The position numbers and the translations under genes were made by a program. 57,018 nucleotides of DNA from Malonomonas rubra DSM 5091 (GTDB taxonomy: Bacteria; Desulfobacterota; Desulfuromonadia; Desulfuromonadales; Geopsychrobacteraceae): the NCBI RefSeq assembly GCF_900142125.1, contig NZ_FQZT01000016.1, positions 1-57,018 on the forward strand. The letters run 5' to 3'. Positions 12,504 through 21,674 of this stretch are shown piece after piece (position 1 is the stretch's first letter; every line of letters starts with the position of its first letter). The notes under the pieces were generated by a model. That model saw nothing but the letters and a program-made list of their open reading frames with translations. It did no database searches and was not told the origin of the DNA.

Positions 12504-14783
12504 TCAATCGACCTTGGGCAGATTCAGTTTTTTCCAGACCTTTCTTGCCAGTTTTTTTGCCGCCAGCGGACTTTTTAAGCGGCTGTGGCAAAGACTGTTG
12601 AGCTGTTTTTTCAGCTGGCCAAGATCTTTCCAATATTGTTGCTGTAGAACGGCTAACTGGTTTCTGTCTTTGGGAAGCTCGGCTTCCGATTTTCCCAGTT
12701 GGGCGCATAGTTGCAGTGCTCCAGCCAGTTCCTCACCGTAAACCTGCAGTTTGCTGCCGTTGGCATCTTCCAGTTCAATCTGCCCCAGCAATTCACTGAC
12801 AACAGTTAATGGTGGAGAGAAATTGTACGTGACAATCTCCGGCTGTTCCAGAAAATAGAGATATTGCTCAGGGAAGGTTGGAATGCCGATACTTTCCAGC
12901 TCCAGAGCCAGTTCGTCTCGCAGCTTTTTGTCGGGTGACTTCTCGGTCGATTTACGTACTTCTCCATCGCGCAAGGATGCCGTCAGGTCTTCCAGCTGGG
13001 GCGCATGTAGCAGTTTGGCCAGATGCTGATCCAGGTTCTTCAGTTCATCAGGCTTTGTGCTGATAATATTATCAAGTTCCTGCAGAATCAAAGAGTCAGG
13101 ACAGGGGATTGGTTCCTGTTTCTCCATGTCCGCATCACGATGAATTTCGATCTGAAGAATTTTATTGAACAGCTGACTCAGTGTGCTTTGCTGGTAAAAT
13201 TCGAATCCCCTGTTGCTCTCTTTCTCAGCGTGCTCTGCCTGAGTCCAGTGGAGCTTTTCATCCAGCAGTTGATAGAGATCATCTTCTAGTTCCAGCGCCA
13301 TTAATATCTGGTTGCGCAAAAAGCCGCTGCTGCTTGGCACAGGAATTTTTCTTTTTGCGTAGGCCGTTTTGACACAAATGCTCGTGTCCAGCAGTAACCC
13401 CGGTTCTAACTCGAGACGTATTTTATCTGATGACAGTTGTTCGACGCTTGTCAGCTGGTAGCTCTCATATAGCAGTTCCCAGAAAATATCATCAGCCTGA
13501 CTTTCCAGCAGCTCTTTCGGTAGCTGCAGGCTCAAGCTCCGCTGTGATTTGGCCAGTCCGAGCAGATGCAGCAACTCCCAGTACCAGAAAGGTCTGTCTG
13601 CTGGAATGCGGAATCTGCGATTCGGCCAGGAGGTGCGCAGCAGCATGCCGCAGTGTTGCCGTTCTTCCCGCGGAAGCAATTGCTGATTGTGCAAAAAAGC
13701 GTGCACCGTGGCATTGTTTTGCCGACTCAAATCGAGCTGAAACAGGTTGCCTGCCTGCAATTCAACCGATGCTTGCTGGAGCAGGGCATTGCGTAGGCAG
13801 GCTGCCGCCAGGAGCGAGGGAGAGTCGGACAGGACCAGCCTGGTTTGGGCCGCAAATACTGCTCCTTCAGGATAAAGAAGGATGTCGCTTGGCGGCGCTG
13901 GCTGCTGGTTTCTGCTCCATTGCTCAATCAGCAGGCGGATGCTGTCGGTCGCTCTTTCTCCCGGCTGCAACCAGGACAGTTGCCGCAGGCGCAGCAGCAG
14001 GTGGTGGAAGCAAACGGCTGCGTCGAGGGGCAGTTCCGGCGGAGATTCGATCGTCTGCTGGGAGAAAACCTGTTGCAGATGAGTTGGTAGCTCCGGCAAA
14101 GAGAGGTGAATGGCACGCTCCAGCTTTTCCGGCAGAATGGCCGAGGGGAGCTTCTGGTACCAGGCCAGACCGAGCAACTGCAACAGCAGCAGGCGATTCG
14201 CTTCTTCCGCCAGCTGATCGGCGTCATCGGCGACAGTGGTTTCTTTTTCGGCGCGCTGGCGGCGGTAGCTGTCAACCAGTGCTGGCAGAGCATGATCGAG
14301 GGTGGTCTGAAACAGGTTGTGCAAATAGTGTGGCGACAGTTCTTCGTTGGTCACGTGGCCGATGACCGCGAGCAGCTTCAGCGCTTCCAGCACATCACCC
14401 AACAGGTGCCGGAAGCTGTCCGGGTGGTCACTGTTTTGCAGCGCAAAGCTCTTGTATTGCTCGACATCTTCTTCGCCTAATTGCCAGATGCGAACCTGAT
14501 CGGTTTCCCAGGTGACGAAATGTTTCAGGCCGAGTGCATCGCAGAAGCTGCGTCCGCGATCGAGTTCCTGTTCCAGATCTTTTTCCGGTAGTAGCAGAAT
14601 GCCGCCAGCCATCATACTCTGGCGATTGATCCAGAACACCAGCGGCGGGTGCATTGTCCCTTGGTCTGTGTGCACCTGCGGATAGAGATCGACGCGACGG
14701 AACGGTGTGCGACCGTTCTCGATGATCAACTCAGTCCAGAGAGCCAGTTGCTGAGCAAATTGTTGCAGGTCGGGGCGGTTCAT
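12504..14783 (-). CDS. Unknown 759-residue protein in the ruv cluster
   Basis: I do not recognise this protein. It is 759 residues, soluble by appearance, rich in Leu and Gln, with no signal peptide, Walker motif or cysteine cluster. The first 120 residues have an alternating pattern (GGILLLPEKD, then an Asp/Glu-rich helix, then KHFVTWETDQVRIWQL). This pattern vaguely recalls the restriction-endonuclease-like N-terminus of type I HsdR proteins, but the expected E-x-K core is not clear. The rest is mostly helical with Gln-rich stretches. It starts 7 bp after ruvB ends on the same strand, so it is probably co-transcribed with the Holliday-junction genes. A DNA-related role is only an inference from place. 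Confidence 0.8.
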   Translation of the reverse strand: MNRPDLQQFAQQLALWTELIIENGRTPFRRVDLYPQVHTDQGTMHPPLVFWINRQSMMAGGILLLPEKDLEQELDRGRSFCDALGLKHFVTWETDQVRIWQLGEEDVEQYKSFALQNSDHPDSFRHLLGDVLEALKLLAVIGHVTNEELSPHYLHNLFQTTLDHALPALVDSYRRQRAEKETTVADDADQLAEEANRLLLLQLLGLAWYQKLPSAILPEKLERAIHLSLPELPTHLQQVFSQQTIESPPELPLDAAVCFHHLLLRLRQLSWLQPGERATDSIRLLIEQWSRNQQPAPPSDILLYPEGAVFAAQTRLVLSDSPSLLAAACLRNALLQQASVELQAGNLFQLDLSRQNNATVHAFLHNQQLLPREERQHCGMLLRTSWPNRRFRIPADRPFWYWELLHLLGLAKSQRSLSLQLPKELLESQADDIFWELLYESYQLTSVEQLSSDKIRLELEPGLLLDTSICVKTAYAKRKIPVPSSSGFLRNQILMALELEDDLYQLLDEKLHWTQAEHAEKESNRGFEFYQQSTLSQLFNKILQIEIHRDADMEKQEPIPCPDSLILQELDNIISTKPDELKNLDQHLAKLLHAPQLEDLTASLRDGEVRKSTEKSPDKKLRDELALELESIGIPTFPEQYLYFLEQPEIVTYNFSPPLTVVSELLGQIELEDANGSKLQVYGEELAGALQLCAQLGKSEAELPKDRNQLAVLQQQYWKDLGQLKKQLNSLCHSRLKSPLAAKKLARKVWKKLNLPKVD

Positions 14784-14789
14784 GGTTAC

Positions 14790-15815
14790 TTAATCGAACA
14801 GGTTGCCACTGCTGGACACATCTGCAGTAGTGCGCTGGAAGTGGCGGAAGCAGAGCTCGGTTGCCACCCGACCGCGCGGTGTGCGGTTGAGAAACCCCTG
14901 CTGGATCAGGTAGGGCTCGATGACATCTTCAATGGTATCGCGCTCTTCGCCGATCGCCGCCGCAAGAGTGTCGAGGCCGACCGGGCCGCCGGAGAATTTG
15001 TCGATGATCGACAGCAGCAGCAGGCGATCCATGTAGTCGAGGCCCTGGTTGTCGACTTCCAGCCGCTTGAGGGAATGATCGGCCAGGTCCTTGGTGATGA
15101 CGCCGTCACCTTCGATTTCAGCAAAGTCGCGTACCCGGCGGAGCAAGCGATTGACGATCCGGGGTGTGCCACGGCTGCGGCGGGCAATCTCGCCGGCGCC
15201 ATCGGCATCGATGCTGATGCCGAGAATTCCGGCGCTGCGCTTGACGATGGTGGTCAGCTCCTCGTGCGAATAAAACTCGAGCCGGCTGATAACGCCGAAA
15301 CGGTCACGCAGGGGCGATGACAACAGTCCGGCGCGGGTGGTGGCGCCGACCAGTGTGAAGCGGGGGATATCGAGCTTGATGGTGCGGGCCGACGGGCCCT
15401 GACCGATCATGATGTCGAGCTGGTAATCCTCCATCGCTGGGTAGAGAATTTCCTCCACCACCGGCGAGAGGCGATGGATTTCATCAATGAAAAGGACATC
15501 GCCTTCCTCCAGGTTGGTCAGCACTGCCGCCAGATCTCCCGCTTTTTCGATGACCGGACCGGACGTGCTTTTGATGCTGACCCCCATTTCCTGGGCGATG
15601 ATGTTGGCGAGGGTGGTTTTTCCCAGCCCCGGCGGGCCGAAAAAAAGCACGTGGTCAAGAGCCTCCTGCCGTTTACGCGCGGCATCGATGAAAACCTGCA
15701 GGTTCTTTTTGGCTTTGCTTTGGCCGACATATTCCTGCAGGGTGCGCGGTCGCAACCCGGTTTCGTAATTTTCTTCTTCGGGGAAGCTGTCGCCGGTAAT
15801 CAGACGTTCGTCCAT
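14790..15815 (-). CDS. ruvB: Holliday junction helicase motor RuvB
   Basis: A 341-residue AAA+ ATPase that drives branch migration with RuvA. Walker A is [11 protein letters not shown], Walker B is [11 protein letters not shown], sensor 1 is [20 protein letters not shown], and the C-terminal winged-helix region ends in [14 protein letters not shown]. Length and motif order are typical. It begins 9 bp after the ruvA stop on the same strand in the order ruvC-ruvA-ruvB, a common arrangement. Confidence 0.98.
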   Translation of the reverse strand: MDERLITGDSFPEEENYETGLRPRTLQEYVGQSKAKKNLQVFIDAARKRQEALDHVLFFGPPGLGKTTLANIIAQEMGVSIKSTSGPVIEKAGDLAAVLTNLEEGDVLFIDEIHRLSPVVEEILYPAMEDYQLDIMIGQGPSARTIKLDIPRFTLVGATTRAGLLSSPLRDRFGVISRLEFYSHEELTTIVKRSAGILGISIDADGAGEIARRSRGTPRIVNRLLRRVRDFAEIEGDGVITKDLADHSLKRLEVDNQGLDYMDRLLLLSIIDKFSGGPVGLDTLAAAIGEERDTIEDVIEPYLIQQGFLNRTPRGRVATELCFRHFQRTTADVSSSGNLFD

Positions 15816-15824
15816 GATCGCTCC

Positions 15825-16424
15825 CTATTTGACCAGGATTTTGAGCGCCGCTTTGAGAATCTCTTCCAGCGGGGTGCCGGGAGCGATTTTCAGGCTATTG
15901 AGTGCTTTGCGCGCTAACGTCTCTTTGTAGCCCAGATTGACCAGCGCTGACAAGGCATCCTCGTGGCTGCCGGCGTTAACCGGCTTGGCCCCATCTTGTG
16001 GTGGGACAGTGCCTTCGACGGCGAAACGAGTTGCCTTGTCCTGCAACTCCAGCACCAGACGTTCGGCACTTTTTTTGCCGATTCCCGGAATCGCAGTCAG
16101 ACGAACCACATCTCCCTGGCTTAGCGCCATGGCCAGTTCATCGGTTGGGATGTGGGAGAGGATGGTGATGGCCAGTTTGGGGCCGACGCCGGAGACTGAA
16201 ATCAGCAACGCGAACAGGTCCTTTTCCGCATCGGTGAGAAAGCCGAACAGGTGGATGGCATCTTCTTTGACATGAGTGTGCACGCGTAGCTGGATTTTGC
16301 CCTTTTCTGGCAGGGCATAAAAGGTCGACAGCGGAATCTGCAGGCGGTAGCCGACGCCGTTGACATCCAGAATGATCTGTTCCGGGCTGCGGAGAGCCAG
16401 TTCTCCGGTGAGTTGTGCAATCAT
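15825..16424 (-). CDS. ruvA: Holliday junction DNA-binding protein RuvA
   Basis: A 199-residue RuvA. The N-terminal OB-fold shows [13 protein letters not shown], and paired helix-hairpin-helix motifs are [18 protein letters not shown] and [19 protein letters not shown]. The C-terminal domain that contacts RuvB follows an acidic/proline linker. The start codon overlaps the ruvC stop (ATGA), which indicates translational coupling. It binds four-way junctions and positions the RuvB rings. Confidence 0.98.
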   Translation of the reverse strand: MIAQLTGELALRSPEQIILDVNGVGYRLQIPLSTFYALPEKGKIQLRVHTHVKEDAIHLFGFLTDAEKDLFALLISVSGVGPKLAITILSHIPTDELAMALSQGDVVRLTAIPGIGKKSAERLVLELQDKATRFAVEGTVPPQDGAKPVNAGSHEDALSALVNLGYKETLARKALNSLKIAPGTPLEEILKAALKILVK

Positions 16425-16939
16425 CGACGCGTCCTCTGTGCTAAACGGTTGGTTTGATTGACCTGGCCGGTCAAGTGGTGGCTGTGGGCATGACAGATAG
16501 CGACAGCGAGAGCATCAGCCGCATCTTCCTGGGCGATCTCCGGCAGGTTGAGCAGGGTGCGGGTCATCTGCTGAACCTGGTTTTTTCCGGCCCGGCCGTA
16601 ACCGACCACCGCACTTTTAACCTGCAGGGCCGAATATTCAGCGACCGGCAAGCCGGCGTTGATTCCTGCCAGCAAAGCGACGCCGCGGGCATGTCCCAGT
16701 TTCAGGGCTGAGGCCGGGTTACGCGCCATGAACACCTGCTCCACGGCCACCGCTTCCGGTCGGTACTGCTCGATCAGGCGGCATAATTCCCGGTAGATCA
16801 GTTGCAGTCGTTCAGCCAGAGCATCTTTGCTGCGGGTAAAAATGGCGCCATTGTCGATATGGATCAGCCGGTTTCCCTGCTGCTCGATGAAACCGTAGCC
16901 GGTCGCTTTGCTGCCGGGGTCGATGCCGAGAATTCGCAT
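16421..16939 (-). CDS. ruvC: Holliday junction resolvase RuvC
   Basis: A 172-residue RuvC endonuclease. The first strand [16 protein letters not shown] holds the first catalytic Asp, [11 protein letters not shown] a catalytic Glu, and [15 protein letters not shown] the last acidic residues. The reading frame stays open for 20 more codons upstream, but that extension is hydrophobic, unlike RuvC, and overlaps a terminator-like hairpin. I therefore place the start at 16939. It overlaps ruvA by four bases. Confidence 0.96.
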   Translation of the reverse strand: MRILGIDPGSKATGYGFIEQQGNRLIHIDNGAIFTRSKDALAERLQLIYRELCRLIEQYRPEAVAVEQVFMARNPASALKLGHARGVALLAGINAGLPVAEYSALQVKSAVVGYGRAGKNQVQQMTRTLLNLPEIAQEDAADALAVAICHAHSHHLTGQVNQTNRLAQRTRR

Positions 16940-16954
16940 ACACAAGAAGAAAGG

Positions 16955-16988
16955 AAAAAGGACGAAGAGAGACCCCTTCATCCTTTTG
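16955..16988 (-). terminator. Possible terminator between yebC and ruvC
   Basis: On the minus strand AAAAGGATGAAG pairs with CTTCGTCCTTTT (one G-T wobble) around an eight-base loop, and a pyrimidine/T run follows. It could end the yebC transcript or attenuate read-through into ruvC, whose start is 16 bases further on. Confidence 0.55.
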
Positions 16989-17012
16989 CTCTTTCCCATT
17001 TCCTTTCAGGCG

Positions 17013-17759
17013 TTAGCCCATAATCTTCTCCATCTCCTCGTCGGAGATATCGAAGTTGGCGTGAACGTTCTGGACATCGTCGTTGTCTTCCAGTACGTCG
17101 ATCATCTTCATCAGCGATTCCGCCTGCTTGCCTTCGACCGGGTTCATGTTCTGCGGGATCATGGTGACTTCGGCCGACTGGTATTCCAGCCCCTGTTCGG
17201 TCAAGGCGTTGCGGACGGTTTCGAATTCGGACGGGTCGGTCACAACTTCGATGATACCGTCCTCTTCCTTGACGTCTTCTGCGCCAGCTTCAAGGGCGGC
17301 TTCGAAGATGGTTTCGAAGTCGTTGCCTTCACCGAAGATAATCTGCCCCTTGCGGTCGAACATGAAAGCAACCGAACCGCTGACGCCAAGGCTGCCGCCG
17401 TACTTGTTGAAAGCGTGGCGTACTTCAGCAACAGTACGGGTGCGGTTGTCGGTCATGAACTCGACGATGACGGCGACTCCACCCGGACCGTACCCTTCGA
17501 ATACGCCTTCTTCGTAGGTGACACCGTCGAGATCGCCGGTTCCTTTTTTGATCGCCCGCTCGATGTTGTCCTTCGGCATGTTGGCCTGCTTGGCTTTATC
17601 GATCGCCAGGCGCAGGCGGGCATTCGACTCCAGGTCGCCACCACCGATTCTTGCCGCGATGGTGATCTCTTTGATCAGTTTGGTGAAAATTTTGCCGCGC
17701 TTGGCGTCCTGTGCGCCTTTGCGGTGTTTGATGTTGGCCCATTTACTATGTCCAGCCAT
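17013..17759 (-). CDS. yebC: YebC/TACO1-family protein
   Basis: A 248-residue YebC/TACO1 protein with the invariant N-terminus [18 protein letters not shown] and the conserved [19 protein letters not shown] segment. The family was long annotated as transcriptional regulators; recent work links members to translation of difficult peptide stretches on the ribosome. Its place before ruvCAB is a widely conserved bacterial arrangement. Length and start match the family exactly. Confidence 0.96.
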   Translation of the reverse strand: MAGHSKWANIKHRKGAQDAKRGKIFTKLIKEITIAARIGGGDLESNARLRLAIDKAKQANMPKDNIERAIKKGTGDLDGVTYEEGVFEGYGPGGVAVIVEFMTDNRTRTVAEVRHAFNKYGGSLGVSGSVAFMFDRKGQIIFGEGNDFETIFEAALEAGAEDVKEEDGIIEVVTDPSEFETVRNALTEQGLEYQSAEVTMIPQNMNPVEGKQAESLMKMIDVLEDNDDVQNVHANFDISDEEMEKIMG

Positions 17760-17796
17760 GGTTTCCTACTCCTTAACTTCTTTGGTCTTGTATGCA

Positions 17797-17820
17797 AAAC
17801 GCCGGCAACAGCCGGCGTTT
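17797..17820 (-). terminator. Terminator after the cytidylate kinase-like gene
   Basis: AAACGCCGGC and GCCGGCGTTT form a perfect 10-bp stem with a four-base loop. The stem sits 26 bases past the stop codon of the gene at 17846-18673 and just upstream of yebC. Confidence 0.8.
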
Positions 17821-17845
17821 CTGTTTGTTTATCCAGAATCGGTTT

Positions 17846-18673
17846 TCAGTTGTCGTGTGGATCGTTGCGATAGCCGATGATTTTCAGGTTGTCGGTAACG
17901 CCAGTGACACCTTCAGTCTCCTGCACGTTGCCGAGAGCAACTTCACGTTCTGCTTCACTGTAGACATGGCCGGAGAGGGTGACGTGACCTTTTTCAACTT
18001 CGATGTTGAACCAGATTTCATCTATCCGCTCGTCGGCCAGCCGTGCAATCTGCAGCTTCTTCTGGATAATCAGATCCCGCAGCTTGGCTTTCCCTGCGGT
18101 TTTGCTTTCCAGCAGATTCTGGTCTTTGACTCCCTCGGCGATCAGCTTGACAGCAGTTTCGTTGGATAGGCGGACTGTATTGATGACCAGATCGTAATTG
18201 AGCGGGTCTTCCCAGTCCCTGTCGAAGTAGTATTTGATGAAGCCGGCGCGTTGCTGATCGCTTTTGCGCACCAGCGAACGGGCCAGGTCGGGGTCGATCC
18301 ATTCGCGCTCGGCCCAGCGCTCAACCCGGTCTTCGAACGGAGCGATCACCCGAACGCGAAAGACGTTATTGAGTCCGGGGAGCAAGTCCTGCCCGCCGCG
18401 ACCATAGATGATGACATTCCCTTTAAGAGCTTCTTCCAACACGATCAACTGGATGCGGTTGGTGCTGAGCTCTATCTGCCGGTCTAGCTTTTCAACGAAT
18501 GCAGGTGGTTTCTCGTCTGCCTGCAGCAGGTGTTCATCAGTCAAGCCGTATTGCGCTGCGACGTCTTTAATCGCGTCGCCGTCGACCAGTTTATAGCCGA
18601 GTTCCTCAGCCACTTGATGAACGATGGGGATGCCGCCGCTACCCATTTCCCGGGAGATAGTAATGATCGCCAT
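17846..18673 (-). CDS. Cytidylate kinase-like protein fused to a BON domain
   Basis: A 275-residue two-domain protein. Residues 1-195 match the cytidylate-kinase-like (AAA_26) family: MAIITISREMGSGG is a P-loop variant, followed by LVDGDAIKDVA and the conserved NVIIYGRGGQDLLP. Residues about 200-270 form a BON domain (FNIEVEKGHVTLSGHVYSEA), a small fold usually found on envelope or osmotic-stress proteins and thought to bind phospholipids. No signal peptide is visible, so the protein should be cytoplasmic. True Cmk is normally shorter and differs in its P-loop, so this is probably a related kinase of unknown substrate. It ends in a strong terminator and lies 44 bp after glpX. Confidence 0.85.
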   Translation of the reverse strand: MAIITISREMGSGGIPIVHQVAEELGYKLVDGDAIKDVAAQYGLTDEHLLQADEKPPAFVEKLDRQIELSTNRIQLIVLEEALKGNVIIYGRGGQDLLPGLNNVFRVRVIAPFEDRVERWAEREWIDPDLARSLVRKSDQQRAGFIKYYFDRDWEDPLNYDLVINTVRLSNETAVKLIAEGVKDQNLLESKTAGKAKLRDLIIQKKLQIARLADERIDEIWFNIEVEKGHVTLSGHVYSEAEREVALGNVQETEGVTGVTDNLKIIGYRNDPHDN

Positions 18674-18717
18674 ATCTTCTCTCTCTCTTGTAATACTTGC
18701 CGTAGTTGTTCGGTCGG

Positions 18718-19698
18718 CTACTTCTTTTTCTTGCCTGCTTTATAACCGGGCTTGTGGTCGAAGTAGTGAATAGTTTCAATGAAGCGGACGGTGCGGCTCT
18801 TCGAGCGCATGACCACCGTGTGGGTTTTTGCGCCGCCGGCAAAGTAACGGACGCCGCGGACCAGTTCCCCGTTGGTGACACCGGTTGCGGCAAAGAATAC
18901 ATCGCCTTTGGCCATTTCTTCCGTATTGTAGATCTTGTCAAAGTCGGTGATGCCCATTTTACGTGAGCGGGTACGTTCCTCTTCGCTCATGAAGACCAGC
19001 CGCCCCTGCATGAAACCGCCAAGGCATTTGATCGCCGCTGCCGTCAGAACACCCTCCGGAGCGCCGCCAACGCCCATCATCATATCGACTCCGCTGCCTT
19101 CGATGGCGGATGCGACTGCTGGAGCGACGTCGCCGTCGGTGATCAGTTGACAACGGGCGCCGGCTTTGCGGATTTCCGCAATCTGCTTGTCGTGGCGCGG
19201 GCGGTCGAGCAGGACGACCATCAGGTCCTGCGGTGAGCAGCCTTTGGCCTTAGCCAGGGCGAGAACGTTTTCACCTGCTGTTTTCTGGATGTCGCAAGCG
19301 CCAATCCCGGCCGGACCGGTAACCAGCTTGTCCATGTACATGTCGGGAGCGTGCAGAAAACCGCCGCGCGGAGCCATGGCGATGGTGGCGATGGCGCCGT
19401 TTATTCCCTTGGAACAGATGGTTGTTCCTTCCAGCGGATCAACGGCAATATCAACTTCGCATTCACCTTCGCCGCCGCTGCCCAGCTCTTCACCGATATA
19501 GAGCATCGGCGCTTCGTCCATCTCCCCTTCGCCGATGACGACGAGGCCGTTGATCTCCATGGCGCCGAGAGTACGTCGCATCGCTTCGGTTGCGGCGGCA
19601 TCAGCGGAAATTTTATCTCCTTTGCCGACCCAGCGACCGGAGTCGAGGGCGGCCGCTTCTGTCACTCGTGCCAGTTCCAGAGCCAGGTTTTTATCCAT
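18718..19698 (-). CDS. glpX: Class II fructose-1,6-bisphosphatase GlpX
   Basis: A 326-residue class II FBPase that hydrolyses fructose 1,6-bisphosphate to fructose 6-phosphate in gluconeogenesis. Metal and substrate motifs are GEGEMDEAPMLYIGEELG and VDPLEGTTICSKG, with LLDRPRHDK and GVGGAPEGVLTAAA further on. The C-terminus is Lys-rich. Gluconeogenesis from acetate is expected in this group, which fits the acetate CoA-transferase found later in the window. Confidence 0.96.
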   Translation of the reverse strand: MDKNLALELARVTEAAALDSGRWVGKGDKISADAAATEAMRRTLGAMEINGLVVIGEGEMDEAPMLYIGEELGSGGEGECEVDIAVDPLEGTTICSKGINGAIATIAMAPRGGFLHAPDMYMDKLVTGPAGIGACDIQKTAGENVLALAKAKGCSPQDLMVVLLDRPRHDKQIAEIRKAGARCQLITDGDVAPAVASAIEGSGVDMMMGVGGAPEGVLTAAAIKCLGGFMQGRLVFMSEEERTRSRKMGITDFDKIYNTEEMAKGDVFFAATGVTNGELVRGVRYFAGGAKTHTVVMRSKSRTVRFIETIHYFDHKPGYKAGKKKK

Positions 19699-19894
19699 TC
19701 GGCAAATCTCTTTTCACGTCGACTAAAAAGTGCTTCCATGTTGGCGGTAGTGTTAGCGGGTCATAATGGCATGAATTTCGCCCAAGTTCAAGTGGCGCAA
19801 AGGGGCTGAGATGGATAAGTTGCGAAAATGGTACGGATCATGTCTTTGTGTCGGCATTGCTTTGATCTTACTTATATTTCCGGGTAATCGAGTC

Positions 19895-19923
19895 TTGTTT
19901 TTAGCAGGGGGGGTGGCTATAAT
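19895..19923 (+). promoter_or_regulatory. Sigma-70 promoter of the MidA-type gene
   Basis: TTGTTT, a 17-base spacer and a perfect TATAAT, with a G-rich run in the spacer. The predicted start is near 19930, about 20 bases before the first possible start codon, so the leader is very short. The remaining intergenic DNA from 19699 shows nothing else. Confidence 0.7.
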
Positions 19924-19950
19924 CGCGCCTTTCGAACCTAGCCCGTACGA

Positions 19951-21135
19951 GTGATGAATCTCATGACGATTTCAGTAGAAGAAAAACCGGAACTGGTCGA
20001 GCTGCTGCACAGGCGGATTGAAGAGGCCGGAGGCATCGATTTTGCCGAATTTATGGAGCACTGCCTCTACCACCCTGAATACGGTTATTACACTACGCCG
20101 CGGACCCGCATTGGCAAAGAGGGTGATTTTTTTACTTCATCCAGCGTTCACTCGATGTTCGGTCGTCTGATTTCCCGCCAGTTGGTTCAGATGTGGCAGC
20201 TGCTCGGTGAGGGCGATTTCACCATCGCCGAACAGGGCGCCGGGGAGGGACATCTCTGCCTCGATATCCTTGACGCGCTGGCGGAGGAGGCCCCGGAGTT
20301 TTACCAGCGTCTCAAATACCGTATCGTCGAAATCAGCCCCGATCACCGCTCGGGTCAGAATACCAAGCTTAAGCGGCATGTCGACGCTGGCCGAGTCGAG
20401 TGGTGCACTATTGATCAACTGCAGGGGATGGAAGGTTGCTACCTCAGCAATGAACTGGTTGACGCTTTTCCAGTCCACCTGGTTGATAAGAACAACGGTG
20501 AGCTGAAAGAGATTTTCGTTGTTAATAGCGAAAAGGGTTTCGTTGAAGATGTTCGGCCGCTGGAAAACAAGGCCATCAGCGATTATTTCGAGCTGGTCGA
20601 GCACGGTTTGCTCGAGGGCAACCGGGGTGAGGTGAACCTGCAGGCGCTTAGCTGGATGAAAAGCGTCGCGAGGGTGCTGAAGCGAGGCTTCGTGTTGACC
20701 ATCGACTATGGCTATCCGGCAAAAGAACTTTATGCCCCTTTCCGCCGAAACGGCACGCTGCTTTGTTATCACAAACACCAGTCGAACGAAAACCCTTACC
20801 AGCGGGTCGGCTGCCAGGATATCACCGCACACATCGATTTTACCGCACTGCAGAAAGTCGGCGAACAGAACGGCCTGGATTCCCTCTACCTTGGAGATCA
20901 GTGTAACTTCCTGCTCGGAGTCGGTTTTCTTGAAGCGCTGATGGAATTGCAGATGCGCACCAGCGATCCTCAGGAAGCTCAGGCGATCCGCATGACATTG
21001 AAAAACCTGATCATGCCGGAGGGAGGAATGGGGGAGAGCTTCAAGGTGTTGGTGCAGGGGAAAGATGTTGGCCAACCGGATCTGCTTTGTGCCCGAAAGA
21101 TTTCTGATATTCGCCTGCCGCCGGGAGCCTTTTAG
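19951..21135 (+). CDS. MidA/NDUFAF7-type SAM-dependent methyltransferase
   Basis: A 394-residue protein of the MidA/NDUFAF7 (DUF185) family of SAM-dependent protein arginine methyltransferases. Family signatures are GIDFAEFMEHCLYHPEYGYY and GDFFTSSSVHSMFGR, the SAM-binding IAEQGAGEGHLCLDIL and YLSNELVDAFPVH, and TIDYGYPAKELY near the middle of the second half. In mitochondria the homologue methylates a complex I subunit; the bacterial target is not known. Three in-frame starts are possible (GTG 19951, ATG 19954, ATG 19963), and none has a clear Shine-Dalgarno. The promoter at 19895 supports a start in this cluster. Confidence 0.9.
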   Translation: MMNLMTISVEEKPELVELLHRRIEEAGGIDFAEFMEHCLYHPEYGYYTTPRTRIGKEGDFFTSSSVHSMFGRLISRQLVQMWQLLGEGDFTIAEQGAGEGHLCLDILDALAEEAPEFYQRLKYRIVEISPDHRSGQNTKLKRHVDAGRVEWCTIDQLQGMEGCYLSNELVDAFPVHLVDKNNGELKEIFVVNSEKGFVEDVRPLENKAISDYFELVEHGLLEGNRGEVNLQALSWMKSVARVLKRGFVLTIDYGYPAKELYAPFRRNGTLLCYHKHQSNENPYQRVGCQDITAHIDFTALQKVGEQNGLDSLYLGDQCNFLLGVGFLEALMELQMRTSDPQEAQAIRMTLKNLIMPEGGMGESFKVLVQGKDVGQPDLLCARKISDIRLPPGAF

Positions 21136-21206
21136 GCCGTCGGCTTGCGTGAGAAAAGCAACAAGCGCTATACTGCGCTATATACCTACAACGGAGGAAA
21201 CTCAAG

Positions 21207-21431
21207 ATGAAAGAACGTGTACAGGAAGTTTTGGATCAGGTTCGTCCCGCTCTGCAAGCTGATGGTGGTGACTGTGAGCTGGTTGATGTCAGTGAAGATG
21301 GAATCGTCAGTGTCAAGCTGACCGGCGCCTGCGGTTCCTGCCCGATGTCGACCATGACCCTGAAGATGGGTATCGAAAGAACCCTGATGGAGAACATCCC
21401 GGAAGTTAAGGAAGTCGTTCAGGTTCGTTAA
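21207..21431 (+). CDS. NifU C-terminal-domain-like Fe-S scaffold
   Basis: A 74-residue protein equal to the NifU C-terminal (Nfu) domain. It carries the cluster-binding CxxC in [18 protein letters not shown] and the upstream [13 protein letters not shown] motif. Such stand-alone proteins carry or deliver 4Fe-4S clusters. GGAGGAAA sits about 8 bases before the ATG and fixes the start. A strong terminator follows, so it is the last gene of its transcript. Confidence 0.95.
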   Translation: MKERVQEVLDQVRPALQADGGDCELVDVSEDGIVSVKLTGACGSCPMSTMTLKMGIERTLMENIPEVKEVVQVR

Positions 21432-21460
21432 GCTGTTTGCGAAACCAGATACGTAGCTTG

Positions 21461-21493
21461 AAGGGCCGATGCAGATTGCATCGGCCCTTTTTG
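21461..21493 (+). terminator. Terminator after the NifU-like gene
   Basis: AAGGGCCGATGCA and TGCATCGGCCCTT form a 13-bp stem around GAT, followed by a T run. It is a strong intrinsic terminator. Confidence 0.93.
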
Positions 21494-21674
21494 CGACAGG
21501 TGTCAAATGGTGCGAATTTATTAACAGGGAAGGACGGCAAAAAGAGAGGTTGATTTTGTTGTTTCAGTAACAAAAAGCTGGAAATAAGGCCACGAGAATG
21601 TTATTTTTACCACTGGTCGAGTTTTGCAGGGGCTGCCCCAATCTTTTTCTGCGAGTTTGCTAACAGGGTTGAAA

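Noticed and set aside
13430-14365. Long open frame of 311 codons on the plus strand
   Set aside because: Lies wholly antisense to the 759-residue gene, has Ala/Arg-rich low-quality composition and no start signals.
16940-16999. N-terminal extension of RuvC
   Set aside because: Hydrophobic, unlike the family, and overlaps a terminator-like hairpin; [10 protein letters not shown] is the family start.
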